DNA of 42,641 nucleotides from Phenylobacterium sp. Root700 (GTDB lineage: Bacteria > Pseudomonadota > Alphaproteobacteria > Caulobacterales > Caulobacteraceae): NCBI RefSeq assembly GCF_001429025.1, contig NZ_LMHT01000031.1, positions 1 to 42,641 of the forward strand, in the 5' to 3' direction. Shown one piece after another: positions 14,799 through 22,592 of the stretch. Position numbers and translations under genes: made by a program. The stretch's first letter is position 1. Each line of letters starts with the position of its first letter. Under the pieces are notes generated by a model, which did no database searches, was not told the origin of the DNA, and worked only from the letters and a program-made list of their open reading frames with translations.

Positions 14799-15335
14799 GT
14801 GAGCGAGTCGACGCTTCTCCTCGTGGCTCAGGTCGGGGGCGCCCATGGCGTCCGCGGCGAACTGAAGATCACCACCTTCACCGCCGATCCGATGGCGCTC
14901 GCGAGCTACCGCAACCTGCTGCGGCAGGACGGAACGCCCGCCGTCGTCATCGCCTCGGCTCGGCCGGTGAAGGGCGGTCTCGTTGCGCGCCTGAAGGGCG
15001 TCGACGACCGCAACGCCGCCGAAGCCATGCGCGGCCTGAAACTCTTTATCACCCGTGACGTGCTGCCCGAGCCCGAGGAAGACGAGTTCTATCTCGCCGA
15101 CTTGATCGGCCTGACCGTGGAAACTGAGGCCGGCGAACTGCTGGGCAAGGTGAAGCTCGTCCAGGATTTCGGCGCGGGCGACCTGCTGGAAATTCAGCCG
15201 AAGGTCGGCGCCAGCTGGTGGCTGCCCTTCACCCGCGAGGCCGTGCCGCAGGTGCGGATCGCCGAGGGCAAGATCATCGCCGCCCCGCCGGTCGTCATCG
15301 AAGACGAGCCGGAAATGCCGGAAGACGCCGAGTAG
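14799..15335 (+). CDS. rimM: 16S rRNA processing protein RimM
   Basis: A 178-aa ribosome-maturation factor that binds S19 and helps form the 30S head. The N-terminal RimM domain (about 5-85) has LVAQVGGAHGVRGELKI, and a PRC-barrel follows (about 95-165, FYLADLIGLTVETEAGELLG, then WWLPFTREAVPQV). The start is GTG with GAGGAGAA upstream, 29 bases after rpsP, in the same block. Normally trmD would follow; instead two genes on the other strand intervene. The C-terminus is acidic. Confidence 0.95.
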   Translation: MSESTLLLVAQVGGAHGVRGELKITTFTADPMALASYRNLLRQDGTPAVVIASARPVKGGLVARLKGVDDRNAAEAMRGLKLFITRDVLPEPEEDEFYLADLIGLTVETEAGELLGKVKLVQDFGAGDLLEIQPKVGASWWLPFTREAVPQVRIAEGKIIAAPPVVIEDEPEMPEDAE

Positions 15336-15345
15336 CGATCAGGCT

Positions 15346-15540
15346 CTAGCCCGCCGCCAGGCGCGCCAGCAGCGCCGCGCCCGCCGCGGTGATGTTCCAC
15401 CCTTCCCGACTACGCTCGGCCAGCCCCAGCTCGGTCAGGGCCCGCGCGTCGGCGATATTGACGAACGGCACCGGCTCGCCCGCGCGTTTGCGCGACAGAT
15501 CCTGCAAGGCTTCGAGCTGGCGGTCGGTCAGATCATCCAT
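15346..15540 (-). CDS. Small winged-helix-like hypothetical protein
   Basis: A 64-aa protein that I do not recognise by name. The pattern LTDRQLEALQDLSR, then DARALTELGLAERSREGWNIT and a short final helix resembles a minimal winged helix (helix, helix, wing), but the usual recognition helix is poorly defined, so DNA binding is uncertain. It lies ten bases past the rimM stop on the opposite strand and shortly after tesB, in the insert dividing rimM from trmD. Length, codon bias and fold-like pattern favour a real gene; no clear ribosome site is seen. Confidence 0.55.
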   Translation of the reverse strand: MDDLTDRQLEALQDLSRKRAGEPVPFVNIADARALTELGLAERSREGWNITAAGAALLARLAAG

Positions 15541-15600
15541 GCCGGGACGCTACACCCTGCGGCCAGGTTCGCCCCCAGAGTTTCCGGGGGCGTGGCGCGC

Positions 15601-16458
15601 CTATTTGCGCAGCCGGATCAGGCCTTCCTGAGCCACGGAGGCCACCAGCTCGCCCTTGGCGTCATAGATCGAACCGCGCACGAAACCGCGGCCGCCCGTC
15701 GCCGAGGGGCTGTCCTGCGTATAGAGGTGCCAGTCATTGAAGTCCGACGGCTTGTGGAACCACATCGCGTGGTCGAGGCTGGCCGACTGGAAGCCCGGCG
15801 TCTGCCACTGCACGCCGTGCGGCCGCATGGCGGTCGACAGCATGTTCATGTCCGAGGCGTAGGCCATGATCACCTGATGCATGCGCGGGTCCGAGCCGAT
15901 CGGCGCGCGCGCCCGGAACCAGACGTCCTGGGTCGCGGGCTTGGGGCCCTTGCCGCCGCCGAACAGATTGCCGTCCACCGCGCGCATCTCGATGGGCCGA
16001 GGGCGCGACATCATCTTGCGCATCTCCTCGGGCAGCTTCTCCAGGTTCTTCTTCTGCTGCTCGGCCTCGTCGGGCAGTTCGTCGACGCTCGGCACGGCCG
16101 GCATCGGCGTCTGGTGCTCGAAGCCTTCCTCGGCCACCTGGAACGAGGCGGCGAGGTTGAAGATCTGCTTGCCGTTCTGGATCGCCACCACCCGGCGGGT
16201 GGTGAAGCTGCCGCCGTCGCGCGAACGGTCGACGTCAAAGACGATCGGCACCCGCGGATCGCCCGGCCGGATGAAGTAGCAGTGCAGCGAGTGGCAGATC
16301 CGATCCTCGACCGTCTCATAGGCGGCGAGCAGGGACTGGGCGATCACCTGGCCCCCGAAGATGCGCGGCGGCCCGAATTCCGGGCTCACACCCCGGAACA
16401 GGTTCACTTCCAACCGTTCCAGCGACAGGGTTTCGGGCAGGCTCTCGGGGGTGTCCAT
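15601..16458 (-). CDS. tesB: Acyl-CoA thioesterase II
   Basis: A 285-aa double-hotdog thioesterase hydrolysing acyl-CoA to free acid and CoA. Matches to TesB include LEVNLFRG, RIFGGQVIAQSLLAA in the first hotdog, HSLHCYFIRPGD, and in the second half SLDHAMWFHKPSDFNDWHLY and GRGFVRGSIYDAKGELVASVAQEGLIR. The catalytic Asp lies in the SLDHAMWFH segment. Length matches E. coli TesB (286). It is on the - strand between rimM and trmD and probably has its own promoter. No signal peptide. Confidence 0.94.
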   Translation of the reverse strand: MDTPESLPETLSLERLEVNLFRGVSPEFGPPRIFGGQVIAQSLLAAYETVEDRICHSLHCYFIRPGDPRVPIVFDVDRSRDGGSFTTRRVVAIQNGKQIFNLAASFQVAEEGFEHQTPMPAVPSVDELPDEAEQQKKNLEKLPEEMRKMMSRPRPIEMRAVDGNLFGGGKGPKPATQDVWFRARAPIGSDPRMHQVIMAYASDMNMLSTAMRPHGVQWQTPGFQSASLDHAMWFHKPSDFNDWHLYTQDSPSATGGRGFVRGSIYDAKGELVASVAQEGLIRLRK

Positions 16459-16596
16459 AATCGGTCTCGAAATAATGCTGCGGTGCGAAAGACCTTGGCT
16501 TAAGCCCTAGCTTACCGAGGGGCAAGGCGCGGCATAGTCGCGTTCGGCCACGGCTTACGGTGGAAAACCTGCGTCACTTCGTCCAAAAGCCGACCC

Positions 16597-17289
16597 ATGA
16601 GCTTCGACGCCACCGTCCTTACCATGTTTCCAGAGGCCTTTCCGGGCCCGCTCGGCGTGTCTTTGATCGGCACAGCCTGGCGCGAGCACGGGCTCTGGAC
16701 CTTGGAAACAGTGGACATTCGGGGATTTTCCAAGGATAAGCGCGGCTTCCTCGACGACACCCCTGCAGGTGGCGGCCCGGGACAAGTGATGCGAGCGGAC
16801 GTCATCGCGGCTGCGCTGGATAGCGTGGACCGTCGGGGCCGGCCGCTTTTGTACATGAGCGCACGGGGCCGACCCCTGACCCAGGCGCGCGTTAAAGAGT
16901 GGGCTGACGGGCCTGGACTGATCGTCCTGGCCGGCCGGTTCGAAGGGGTGGACCAGCGGGTGCTCGACAGCCGCGGGTTCGAGGAGATCGCCGTCGGCGA
17001 TGCGGTGCTCGCCGGTGGCGAGGCTGCGGCCCTGGTGACGATTGAAGCGTGCGTAAGGCTCGTGCCCGGCGTCCTCGGCCAGGCTGCGAGCTTGAGTGAA
17101 GAGAGTTTCGAGGACGGGCTTCTGGAGCATCCGCAGTACACGCGACCGCGGGAGTTCGAGGGGCTTGAGATTCCCGAGGTGCTGCTCAGCGGCCACCATG
17201 CCCAAGTGCGGAAGTGGCGAGAAGCGCAGCGGGAAGTCACGACGCGGGAGCGACGGCCAGACCTCTGGGCGCAGCGATCCGCCAAATAA
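16597..17289 (+). CDS. trmD: tRNA (guanine37-N1)-methyltransferase
   Basis: A 230-aa SPOUT enzyme that methylates G37 of tRNAs reading CNN codons and prevents +1 frameshifting. Knot motifs are present: [37 protein letters not shown] and [12 protein letters not shown]. Departures from E. coli: AGRFEG for CGRYEG, and the position of catalytic Asp169 (TEDSF) is Glu here (SEESF). Codon use is loose, with TTT, TTG, CTT, ACA, GGA and CGA frequent near the start, unlike rpsP or rplS. It is cut off from rimM by two opposite genes and likely has its own promoter with rplS. Confidence 0.94.
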   Translation: MSFDATVLTMFPEAFPGPLGVSLIGTAWREHGLWTLETVDIRGFSKDKRGFLDDTPAGGGPGQVMRADVIAAALDSVDRRGRPLLYMSARGRPLTQARVKEWADGPGLIVLAGRFEGVDQRVLDSRGFEEIAVGDAVLAGGEAAALVTIEACVRLVPGVLGQAASLSEESFEDGLLEHPQYTRPREFEGLEIPEVLLSGHHAQVRKWREAQREVTTRERRPDLWAQRSAK

Positions 17290-17334
17290 CAGGCAAAGGG
17301 CGCGTAAAGCCCAGTGAACAAGGACTAGACGACC

Positions 17335-17724
17335 ATGAACATCATTCAGCAGCTCGAAAAAGAAGAAGCCGATCGCCTGATCGCCACCCGCGCGATCCCT
17401 GACTTCCAGCCGGGCGACACGCTCCGCGTCAACGTGAAGATCAAGGAAGGCGAGCGCGAGCGCGTCCAGGCTTACGAAGGCGTCTGCATCGCCCGTCAAG
17501 GCGGCGGCATCAACGAGAGCTTCACCGTCCGCAAGATTTCGTTCGGCGAAGGCGTGGAACGCGTGTTCCCGATCCACTCCCCGAACATCGACTCCATCGA
17601 AGTGAAGCGTCGCGGCGTCGTCCGTCGCGCCAAGCTGTACTATCTGCGCGACCGTCGCGGGAAGTCGGCCCGGATCGCCGAGCGTCAGCAGACCCAGGGT
17701 TCCAAGACGACGACCGAAGCCTAA
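17335..17724 (+). CDS. rplS: 50S ribosomal protein L19
   Basis: A 129-aa L19, at the 30S-50S interface. Family landmarks: [25 protein letters not shown], the highly conserved [35 protein letters not shown] and [15 protein letters not shown]. It carries about 14 residues beyond the shorter bacterial forms. The start follows AAGGAC. It ends the ffh-rpsP-rimM-(insert)-trmD-rplS block and is followed by a strong terminator. Codon use is strongly biased, as expected for a highly expressed gene. Confidence 0.97.
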   Translation: MNIIQQLEKEEADRLIATRAIPDFQPGDTLRVNVKIKEGERERVQAYEGVCIARQGGGINESFTVRKISFGEGVERVFPIHSPNIDSIEVKRRGVVRRAKLYYLRDRRGKSARIAERQQTQGSKTTTEA

Positions 17725-17750
17725 GGCTTCCAAGCAGACTGAAATTCAAG

Positions 17751-17781
17751 CGGCGGCCGTGGCGACACGGCCGCCGTTTTT
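17751..17781 (+). terminator. Intrinsic terminator after rplS
   Basis: A perfect 10-bp GC-rich stem (CGGCGGCCGT, 17751-17760, with 17767-17776) and a 6-base loop are followed by TTTTT at 17777-17781. It begins 26 bases after the rplS stop. Confidence 0.92.
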
Positions 17782-17815
17782 CGTTTCCGGGGCTTGAACC
17801 CGGCTCGCCGCGCAC

Positions 17816-17836
17816 TAACTCTAATCATAAGAGTTA
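17816..17836. promoter_or_regulatory. Candidate HxlR operator
   Basis: TAACTCT-N7-AGAGTTA is a perfect 7-bp inverted repeat ending 25 bases before the GTG of the HxlR-type regulator. Such AT-rich palindromes are typical autoregulatory sites of this family, so binding by the downstream protein is likely but not shown. Confidence 0.55.
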
Positions 17837-17861
17837 CTCGTGACGAGCTGGAGGTCGCCCC

Positions 17862-18371
17862 GTGCGCACCAAATCCTTTTCAGCAATGACCTGTTCGATC
17901 GCCGGCGCCCTGGAGGCGATCGGCGACCGTTGGGCGATCCTGCTGCTGCGCGACCTGGCCATGGGTCTCACGCGCTATGACGACCTGCAGGCCTCGACCG
18001 GCATGCCGACCACGACGCTGGCCGGGCGGCTGAAGCACCTGGAGGCCACCGGCCTCATCGAAAAGCGCCCCTATCAGGAGCGCCCGCCGCGTTTCGAATA
18101 CGTCCTGACGCCCAAGGGCCGCGATCTGTGGAAGGTGACCACCGCCCTGCGCGAGTGGGGCGACCGCTGGGACGCCTCGGGCCTGGGCGCGCCGACCGTC
18201 GAACTGATCGACGGCGAGAGCGGGCGCCAGATCGAGCTGGCCCTGGTCGATGTCGAGACCGGCGCCGTCGTGCCACGATCACGCGCGCGCCTGCGGCCCG
18301 GCCCCGGCGCCGACGACCTGGTCCGCGCGCGCTTCGCCAAACACCTTAGCCAACAACGGAGCCCGGCATGA
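17862..18371 (+). CDS. HxlR-type winged-helix regulator
   Basis: A 169-aa MarR-like regulator of the HxlR (DUF24) family: CSIAGALEAIGDRWAILLLRDL at the start, MPTTTLAGRLKHLEATGLIEK as recognition helix, wing PPRFEYVLTPKGRDL, then a Trp-rich dimer helix. Cys11 is at the position where redox- or electrophile-sensing members carry their reactive cysteine. The C-terminal 55 residues are a family-variable extension. Start is GTG behind GGAGG. Its stop overlaps the next ATG (ATGA), so three genes form an operon. Likely autorepressed through the upstream palindrome; inducer unknown, possibly an electrophile or quinone. Confidence 0.85.
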   Translation: MRTKSFSAMTCSIAGALEAIGDRWAILLLRDLAMGLTRYDDLQASTGMPTTTLAGRLKHLEATGLIEKRPYQERPPRFEYVLTPKGRDLWKVTTALREWGDRWDASGLGAPTVELIDGESGRQIELALVDVETGAVVPRSRARLRPGPGADDLVRARFAKHLSQQRSPA

Positions 18372-18940
18372 ATCCCGTCGCCTTCTTCTTCGATTTCCGC
18401 AGCCCCTACAGCTATCTGGCCCAGAGCCAGCTCACCGATCTGCCAGCGTCATTCGACTACCGGCCGATGGACGTCCTGGCGCTGATGAAGGAGGTCGGCA
18501 ACGTTCCGACCTCGGTGATCTGCCCGCCGAAGCAACGCTATGCGCGGACCGATCTGGGCCGCTGGGCGGCGCGCTACGGCCTAGCCTTCGCGCCCAATCC
18601 GGGCATGGCGCAGATCGACGGCCTGCGCCTGCTGCGCGCGGCCTTGGCCGGCGTCGCCCTCGGCCAGGGAGACGAGGCGAGCGCCCTGATCTTCAGCGCG
18701 ATGTGGGCCGGCGACGCGCCCCTCAACACCGCCGAGGACCTGGCCCTGCTGCTCGCCCCGCTCGGCGTCACCGCCGCCATGATCGAAGACCCCGCCCGCA
18801 CCACCGAGCTCGCGGCCAACACCGCCGAAGCCGCCCAACGCGGGGTGTTCGGCGCCCCCACCTTCATCGCCGGGGACGAGATGTTCTTCGGCAACGACCG
18901 CCTCGATTTCCTCCGTCAGAACCTGGAAGCCGCCATATGA
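18368..18940 (+). CDS. 2-hydroxychromene-2-carboxylate isomerase-like DsbA/kappa-GST protein
   Basis: A 190-aa protein with a thioredoxin-like fold and helical insertion. FFFDFRSPYSYLA at the N-terminus (Ser12 in the DxxSPYxYL motif of kappa-class glutathione transferases) and GVFGAPTFIAGDEMFFGNDRLDFL near the end are the hallmarks of the HCCA isomerase family. The glutathione-dependent reaction is known for the naphthalene pathway; many homologues have other substrates. It overlaps the regulator before it and the SDR after it by ATGA junctions. The context suggests handling of an aromatic or electrophilic compound sensed by the HxlR protein. Confidence 0.82.
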   Translation: MNPVAFFFDFRSPYSYLAQSQLTDLPASFDYRPMDVLALMKEVGNVPTSVICPPKQRYARTDLGRWAARYGLAFAPNPGMAQIDGLRLLRAALAGVALGQGDEASALIFSAMWAGDAPLNTAEDLALLLAPLGVTAAMIEDPARTTELAANTAEAAQRGVFGAPTFIAGDEMFFGNDRLDFLRQNLEAAI

Positions 18941-19635
18941 AACCGCTCGCCATCATCACCGGGGTCGGCCCCGGCACTGGATCCTCCCTCGCCCGCCGCT
19001 TCGCCCAGGACGGCTACCGCGTCGCCATGCTGGCCCGCGACGCCGCGCGCCTGGCCGATCTCGAACGCGAGCTGGAGGACAGCCTGGCGGTTCCCTGCGA
19101 CGTCGCCGACGCCGCGGCCCTGACCGCCGCGGTCGAGGACCTGATCGCCCGGTTCGGCGCGCCGAAAGCCGTGGTCCACAACGCCGTGGGCGGGGCCTTC
19201 GGCAGCTTCCAGGACATCCAGCCCGAGGTGCTGGAGCGGAACTTCCAGGTCAATGTCATGGCCCTGTTCCACCTGGCGCGGCTGACCACGCCCGGCATGA
19301 TCGCCGCCGGCGGCGGGTCGCTGATCGTCACCGGCAACACCTCGGCCCTGCGCGGCCGGGCGAACTTCGCGGGCTTTGCGCCCACCAAGGCCGCCCAGCG
19401 CATCCTGGCGGAATCGCTGGCCCGCGATCTTGGTCCCAAGGGCGTGCACGTCGCCTATCTGGTCATCGACGCGGTGATCGACGTGCCGTGGACGCGCGAG
19501 CGCTATCCGACCGCCCCCGACGACTTCTTCATCCGCCCGGCCGACATCGCCGACGAGGTGTTTCGCCTGGCCCATCAGCCCCGGAGCGCCTGGTCGTTCC
19601 TGGCCGAGGTCCGGCCCTACGCCGAAACCTGGTGA
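18937..19635 (+). CDS. Short-chain dehydrogenase/reductase with Phe in place of catalytic Tyr
   Basis: A 232-aa SDR. The cofactor loop TGVGPGTGSSLA (8-19) and HNAVGGAFG (81-89) are typical of classical SDRs. The catalytic YxxxK reads FAPTK (Phe147, Lys151), so the usual Tyr is missing, while Ser136 and Lys are kept. A subfamily with this change exists, often with GPKGVHVAYLVIDA-like sequence as here, so it may be natural rather than damaged; activity is uncertain. The ATG at 18937 overlaps the stop of the isomerase gene. The same frame is open further upstream but that part lies under other genes. Confidence 0.85.
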   Translation: MKPLAIITGVGPGTGSSLARRFAQDGYRVAMLARDAARLADLERELEDSLAVPCDVADAAALTAAVEDLIARFGAPKAVVHNAVGGAFGSFQDIQPEVLERNFQVNVMALFHLARLTTPGMIAAGGGSLIVTGNTSALRGRANFAGFAPTKAAQRILAESLARDLGPKGVHVAYLVIDAVIDVPWTRERYPTAPDDFFIRPADIADEVFRLAHQPRSAWSFLAEVRPYAETW

Positions 19636-19660
19636 CCTAGCGACCTAGTTGGCCGCCGGC

Positions 19661-20059
19661 TCAGGTCGGCGGGCCTTCCTGATACTGCGGCAGGCCGTCG
19701 TCGAGCTTCAGCCAGGCCTGTTTGCTGGAGACCCAGATGTGGTCGGTCGGAGCGAAATCGTCAGGCTGGTCCAGGCTGCCAAAGGTCAGGCCCATGATCC
19801 CGAGCTTCTCGCGCATCGAAAAGATCGTCGTGCCGCACCGCGGGCAGAACCCTCGTTTCAGCCCCTCGGAGGAATGAGCGCTCGCCACCTCGCCCTCGAT
19901 CGCCACCTTGGCGACGGCGTAGAGCGCGCGAACATTGAACGCCGCCCCGATCGCCCGCTGGCAGAGCCGACAATGGCAAACCCGCACATTGATCGCCGGG
20001 CCCTGCGCCACGTAACGAACCGCGCCGCACAGGCAGCCGCCGGAATGGGTCTCGATCAT
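19661..20059 (-). CDS. GFA/CENP-V-family zinc protein
   Basis: A 132-aa protein of the glutathione-dependent formaldehyde-activating (GFA) fold. Zinc ligands are clear: GGCLCGAVRY, VCHCRLCQRA and FCPRCGTTIF, giving CxC, CxCxxC and CxxC sets. The name comes from one enzyme that adds glutathione to formaldehyde; most homologues are uncharacterised. The ATG at 20059 is preferred because AGGAGG lies about ten bases upstream; an in-frame GTG at 20089 would precede that site. It converges with the SDR gene, 25 bases apart. No signal peptide. Confidence 0.85.
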   Translation of the reverse strand: MIETHSGGCLCGAVRYVAQGPAINVRVCHCRLCQRAIGAAFNVRALYAVAKVAIEGEVASAHSSEGLKRGFCPRCGTTIFSMREKLGIMGLTFGSLDQPDDFAPTDHIWVSSKQAWLKLDDGLPQYQEGPPT

Positions 20060-20221
20060 GGGCCTTCTCGCCTCCTGAACGCCGTTCACTGTGCGGCGAG
20101 CGCAACACCCGCCGTCAACAACGCCAGATAGTGCGTTCGCCGAACCACGTGTGCCCGCCGCGCCCTACCCGCGCCTGGCAAGCTTGGCCTATGGCAGGCG
20201 TCCGCCACAAGGGGAACACGC

Positions 20222-21043
20222 ATGGGCCAGCTGCAGATCGACACCGCCATCCACCAGGACGGCGAGCGCCTCACCTGCGTCCTGCATAAGGACTGGAACA
20301 TCTGGGGACCGAACGGCGGCTATGTCGCCTCGGTGGCCCTGCGCGCGGCCGGGGCGGTCGCGCCGAGCGACCACCGCCCGGCGACCATCTCGGTCCAGTA
20401 CCTGTCGGTCGCCGAGTTCGACGAGGTCGAATGCCAGGTCACGCCGATGAAGAAGGGCCGTAACGCCTGGCTGCTGAACGTCGCCCTGGTGCAGAAGGGC
20501 CGCACCTTCCTGCAGGCCCAGGTCTGGACCACCAACAAGGCAGACGGCCCGCAAACCCGCGAAGCCGCCATGCCGCACGTGCCGCATCCAGACGGACTGA
20601 AGACCCTCGCCGAGCACCTTGGCCCAGGCGCCGACCAGATCAACGGGTTCTGGCGGAACATCGACTTCAAGCCGGTGGTGTTCGTGCCCTGGGACCAGCC
20701 GCGTCCGCCGGCCCCCGCGACCCTGCAGGAGTGGTACAGCTTCGTCGGCTACGCGCCGGGCGACGCCTTTCTGGATGCTTGCCGCCCGTTGATCCTGATC
20801 GACACCCTGCTCTGGCCCACCCACCATCGGGGCCTGGCCGAGCGGCCGACCTACATCGCCCCCAGCCTCGACGTGACACTCTGGTTCCATAACCCCGCGG
20901 GCGCGGCCGAGTGGTTGCTGGTCGATGCGCAATCGGACCAATCGGGGGATGGCCTGATCCATGGGCGGGCGCGGGTCTGGACGCCGGAAGGCGTCCTGGT
21001 CGCCAGCGGCGGCTCGAACATGCTGCACGTGGCGCGGAGCTGA
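20222..21043 (+). CDS. Thioesterase-family protein (double hotdog)
   Basis: A 273-aa protein resembling TesB-like acyl-CoA thioesterases with two hotdog domains: GPNGGYVASVALRAAG and RPATISVQYLSVAEFDEVE in the first, and PSLDVTLWFHNP and GRARVWTPEGVLVASGGSNML in the second. The second-domain SLDVTLWFH parallels SLDHAMWFH of TesB, including the catalytic Asp. The gap between domains is longer than usual. Substrate unknown; likely a medium-chain or branched acyl-CoA. It stands alone behind AAGGGGA and has no signal peptide. Confidence 0.82.
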   Translation: MGQLQIDTAIHQDGERLTCVLHKDWNIWGPNGGYVASVALRAAGAVAPSDHRPATISVQYLSVAEFDEVECQVTPMKKGRNAWLLNVALVQKGRTFLQAQVWTTNKADGPQTREAAMPHVPHPDGLKTLAEHLGPGADQINGFWRNIDFKPVVFVPWDQPRPPAPATLQEWYSFVGYAPGDAFLDACRPLILIDTLLWPTHHRGLAERPTYIAPSLDVTLWFHNPAGAAEWLLVDAQSDQSGDGLIHGRARVWTPEGVLVASGGSNMLHVARS

Positions 21044-21068
21044 CCCCACGAGAACGCGAGCGCCGAGG

Positions 21069-21611
21069 TCAACCGGCGCTCGCCAGCACCCTTTCGACGC
21101 TCTCGTCCAGGCGGGGCGTCCCATCGATCTCCAGCACCGGGCAAGTCAGGTTCGCGAGCCAATCGCGATGCCGCTCAAGGCTGCGGCCCGGGAAGCCAGC
21201 CTGGTCGTAGCCGCGCGCCCATTGGATGAAGGCCAGATGGGCCTCATGCATGACGCCGCCCGGCTCGATGGCGGCGCCGTAACGCTCACGCTCGCGACGC
21301 ATCAGTCGCTCCAGCCGAACCTCCGGCGGGACGTGCAGGAAGACCACCAGGTCAAAGCGCGGGATGAAGACGTCGCCCCAGGATATCAGCGACCCGGAGA
21401 TCACCCACGACCTCCGCCCCGCCATCTGCGCCTCCATCAGGTCGATGCGTTCCTCGACCGGCCGCTTGGTCGTGAACGGCGGGTCGGTCGCCTCCCAGAA
21501 GAAGGTGTCGGTATCCAGATGGAGACAGGCCAGGCGCTCGGCCAGCGCCCCGCCCAAGGTGGTCGTGCCTGATGACGACGCGCCGACGACATGGATGCGA
21601 GCGTCCCTCAC
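21069..21611 (-). CDS. P-loop kinase-like protein (adenylate kinase/AAA-related)
   Basis: A 180-aa small nucleotide-binding protein. Its loop VVGASSSGTTTLGGALAERL has Thr where Walker A normally has Lys (GTT instead of GKT/S). Other recognisable parts are DTDTFFWE, the Walker-B-like FDLVVFLHVPP and LERLMRRERERYG, as in small-molecule kinases. Proteins with GASxSGTTTLG form their own family, so the change is probably not decay. Substrate unknown. The start is GTG three bases beyond the stop of the LysR gene, so the two are probably co-transcribed. Confidence 0.75.
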   Translation of the reverse strand: MRDARIHVVGASSSGTTTLGGALAERLACLHLDTDTFFWEATDPPFTTKRPVEERIDLMEAQMAGRRSWVISGSLISWGDVFIPRFDLVVFLHVPPEVRLERLMRRERERYGAAIEPGGVMHEAHLAFIQWARGYDQAGFPGRSLERHRDWLANLTCPVLEIDGTPRLDESVERVLASAG

Positions 21612-21614
21612 GCC

Positions 21615-22517
21615 CTACTCCCGCCGCCCCTCGGCGATGAAGGCCTGGAAGCCGGCCACCAGGTGGTCGAACATCAACCGCATGCGGCGATGGCCCTTCA
21701 GGTTCTCGTGCATGGCGATCCACAGATCGAGCTCGAAGTGGAAGGCGTTGGCCAGGACCGGGGTCAGGCCATAGCGGCGGGCCAGCTGGTGCTGGCAGGC
21801 GCCGACGCCCACCCCGGCGCGGATCGCCGCGATCTGGGCCAGATCGTTGTCGGACCGGAACGCGAAGCGCTCGCGGGTGACCTCCCACGGCAGATCCAGC
21901 TCGGCGAGGGCGGCCAGGGCCGGCGGCTCGCGATCGAAGCCGACCACCGTGTGATCGTCCATGTCCGCCAAGGACTGGGGCGCGCCGAAGCAGGCGATAT
22001 AGTCCGGCGAGGCGTAGAACCCGACGCCGACGACGCCGACCTTGCGGGCCACCAGCGCCCCCTGGGTCGGGCGCATCATCCGCACGGCGATGTCGGCGTC
22101 GCGGCGCGACAGGTCCTCGGCCTTGTTGGACAGCACCAGCTCGATGTCGATCTCAGGATGCAGACGCCGGAAGGCGCCCAGGATGGGCGGCAGGACCTCG
22201 GTCCCCATGATCTGGCTGGCTGTGATGCGGATCGCGCCCTTCAGCGAGTCCGCCGCACCGGAGGCGTCGCGCAGGGCCGCGGCGGCGGCGGCGTACATCT
22301 CGGCCAGATGCGGCTCAAGTTGGTGAGCCAGGTCCGTCGGGGTCAGGCCGCGCGGCGAGCGCAGGAACAGCGGCCCGCCCAATTTCTGCTCAAGCGCCTC
22401 GATGTGGCGCCCCAAGGTGGGCTGGGTCAGGCCCCGCGACTTCGCGGCCGCCGACAGGCTTCCGGCCTGGAGCACGGCGTGCAGACTCTGGAACAGATCC
22501 CAATCGGCGTTCGCCAT
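21615..22517 (-). CDS. LysR-family transcriptional regulator
   Basis: A 300-aa LysR protein with N-terminal winged helix (FQSLHAVLQAGSLSAAAKSRGL, TQPTLGRHIEALEQKLGGPLF) and a co-inducer domain. The effector part has the SDNDLAQIAAIRAGVGVG pattern of the CrgA/DsdC-like broad LysR group; no inducer is evident. It is divergent from leuC with a 75-base gap, but the leu regulator of enterobacteria (LeuO) is not closely similar, so control of leuC is possible, not shown. The kinase-like gene follows three bases after its stop. Confidence 0.85.
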   Translation of the reverse strand: MANADWDLFQSLHAVLQAGSLSAAAKSRGLTQPTLGRHIEALEQKLGGPLFLRSPRGLTPTDLAHQLEPHLAEMYAAAAAALRDASGAADSLKGAIRITASQIMGTEVLPPILGAFRRLHPEIDIELVLSNKAEDLSRRDADIAVRMMRPTQGALVARKVGVVGVGFYASPDYIACFGAPQSLADMDDHTVVGFDREPPALAALAELDLPWEVTRERFAFRSDNDLAQIAAIRAGVGVGACQHQLARRYGLTPVLANAFHFELDLWIAMHENLKGHRRMRLMFDHLVAGFQAFIAEGRRE

Positions 22518-22592
22518 GCGCCTATGAATAACTGATCCAGCGTCATCGGCAATTACGCCTGATACTGGACTTTAGGGCCGCGCCGGAACTAG

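Noticed and set aside
18250..18936. Upstream extension of the SDR frame
   Set aside because: This part overlaps the HxlR and isomerase genes out of frame; the protein fold begins at 18937 with an ATGA junction.
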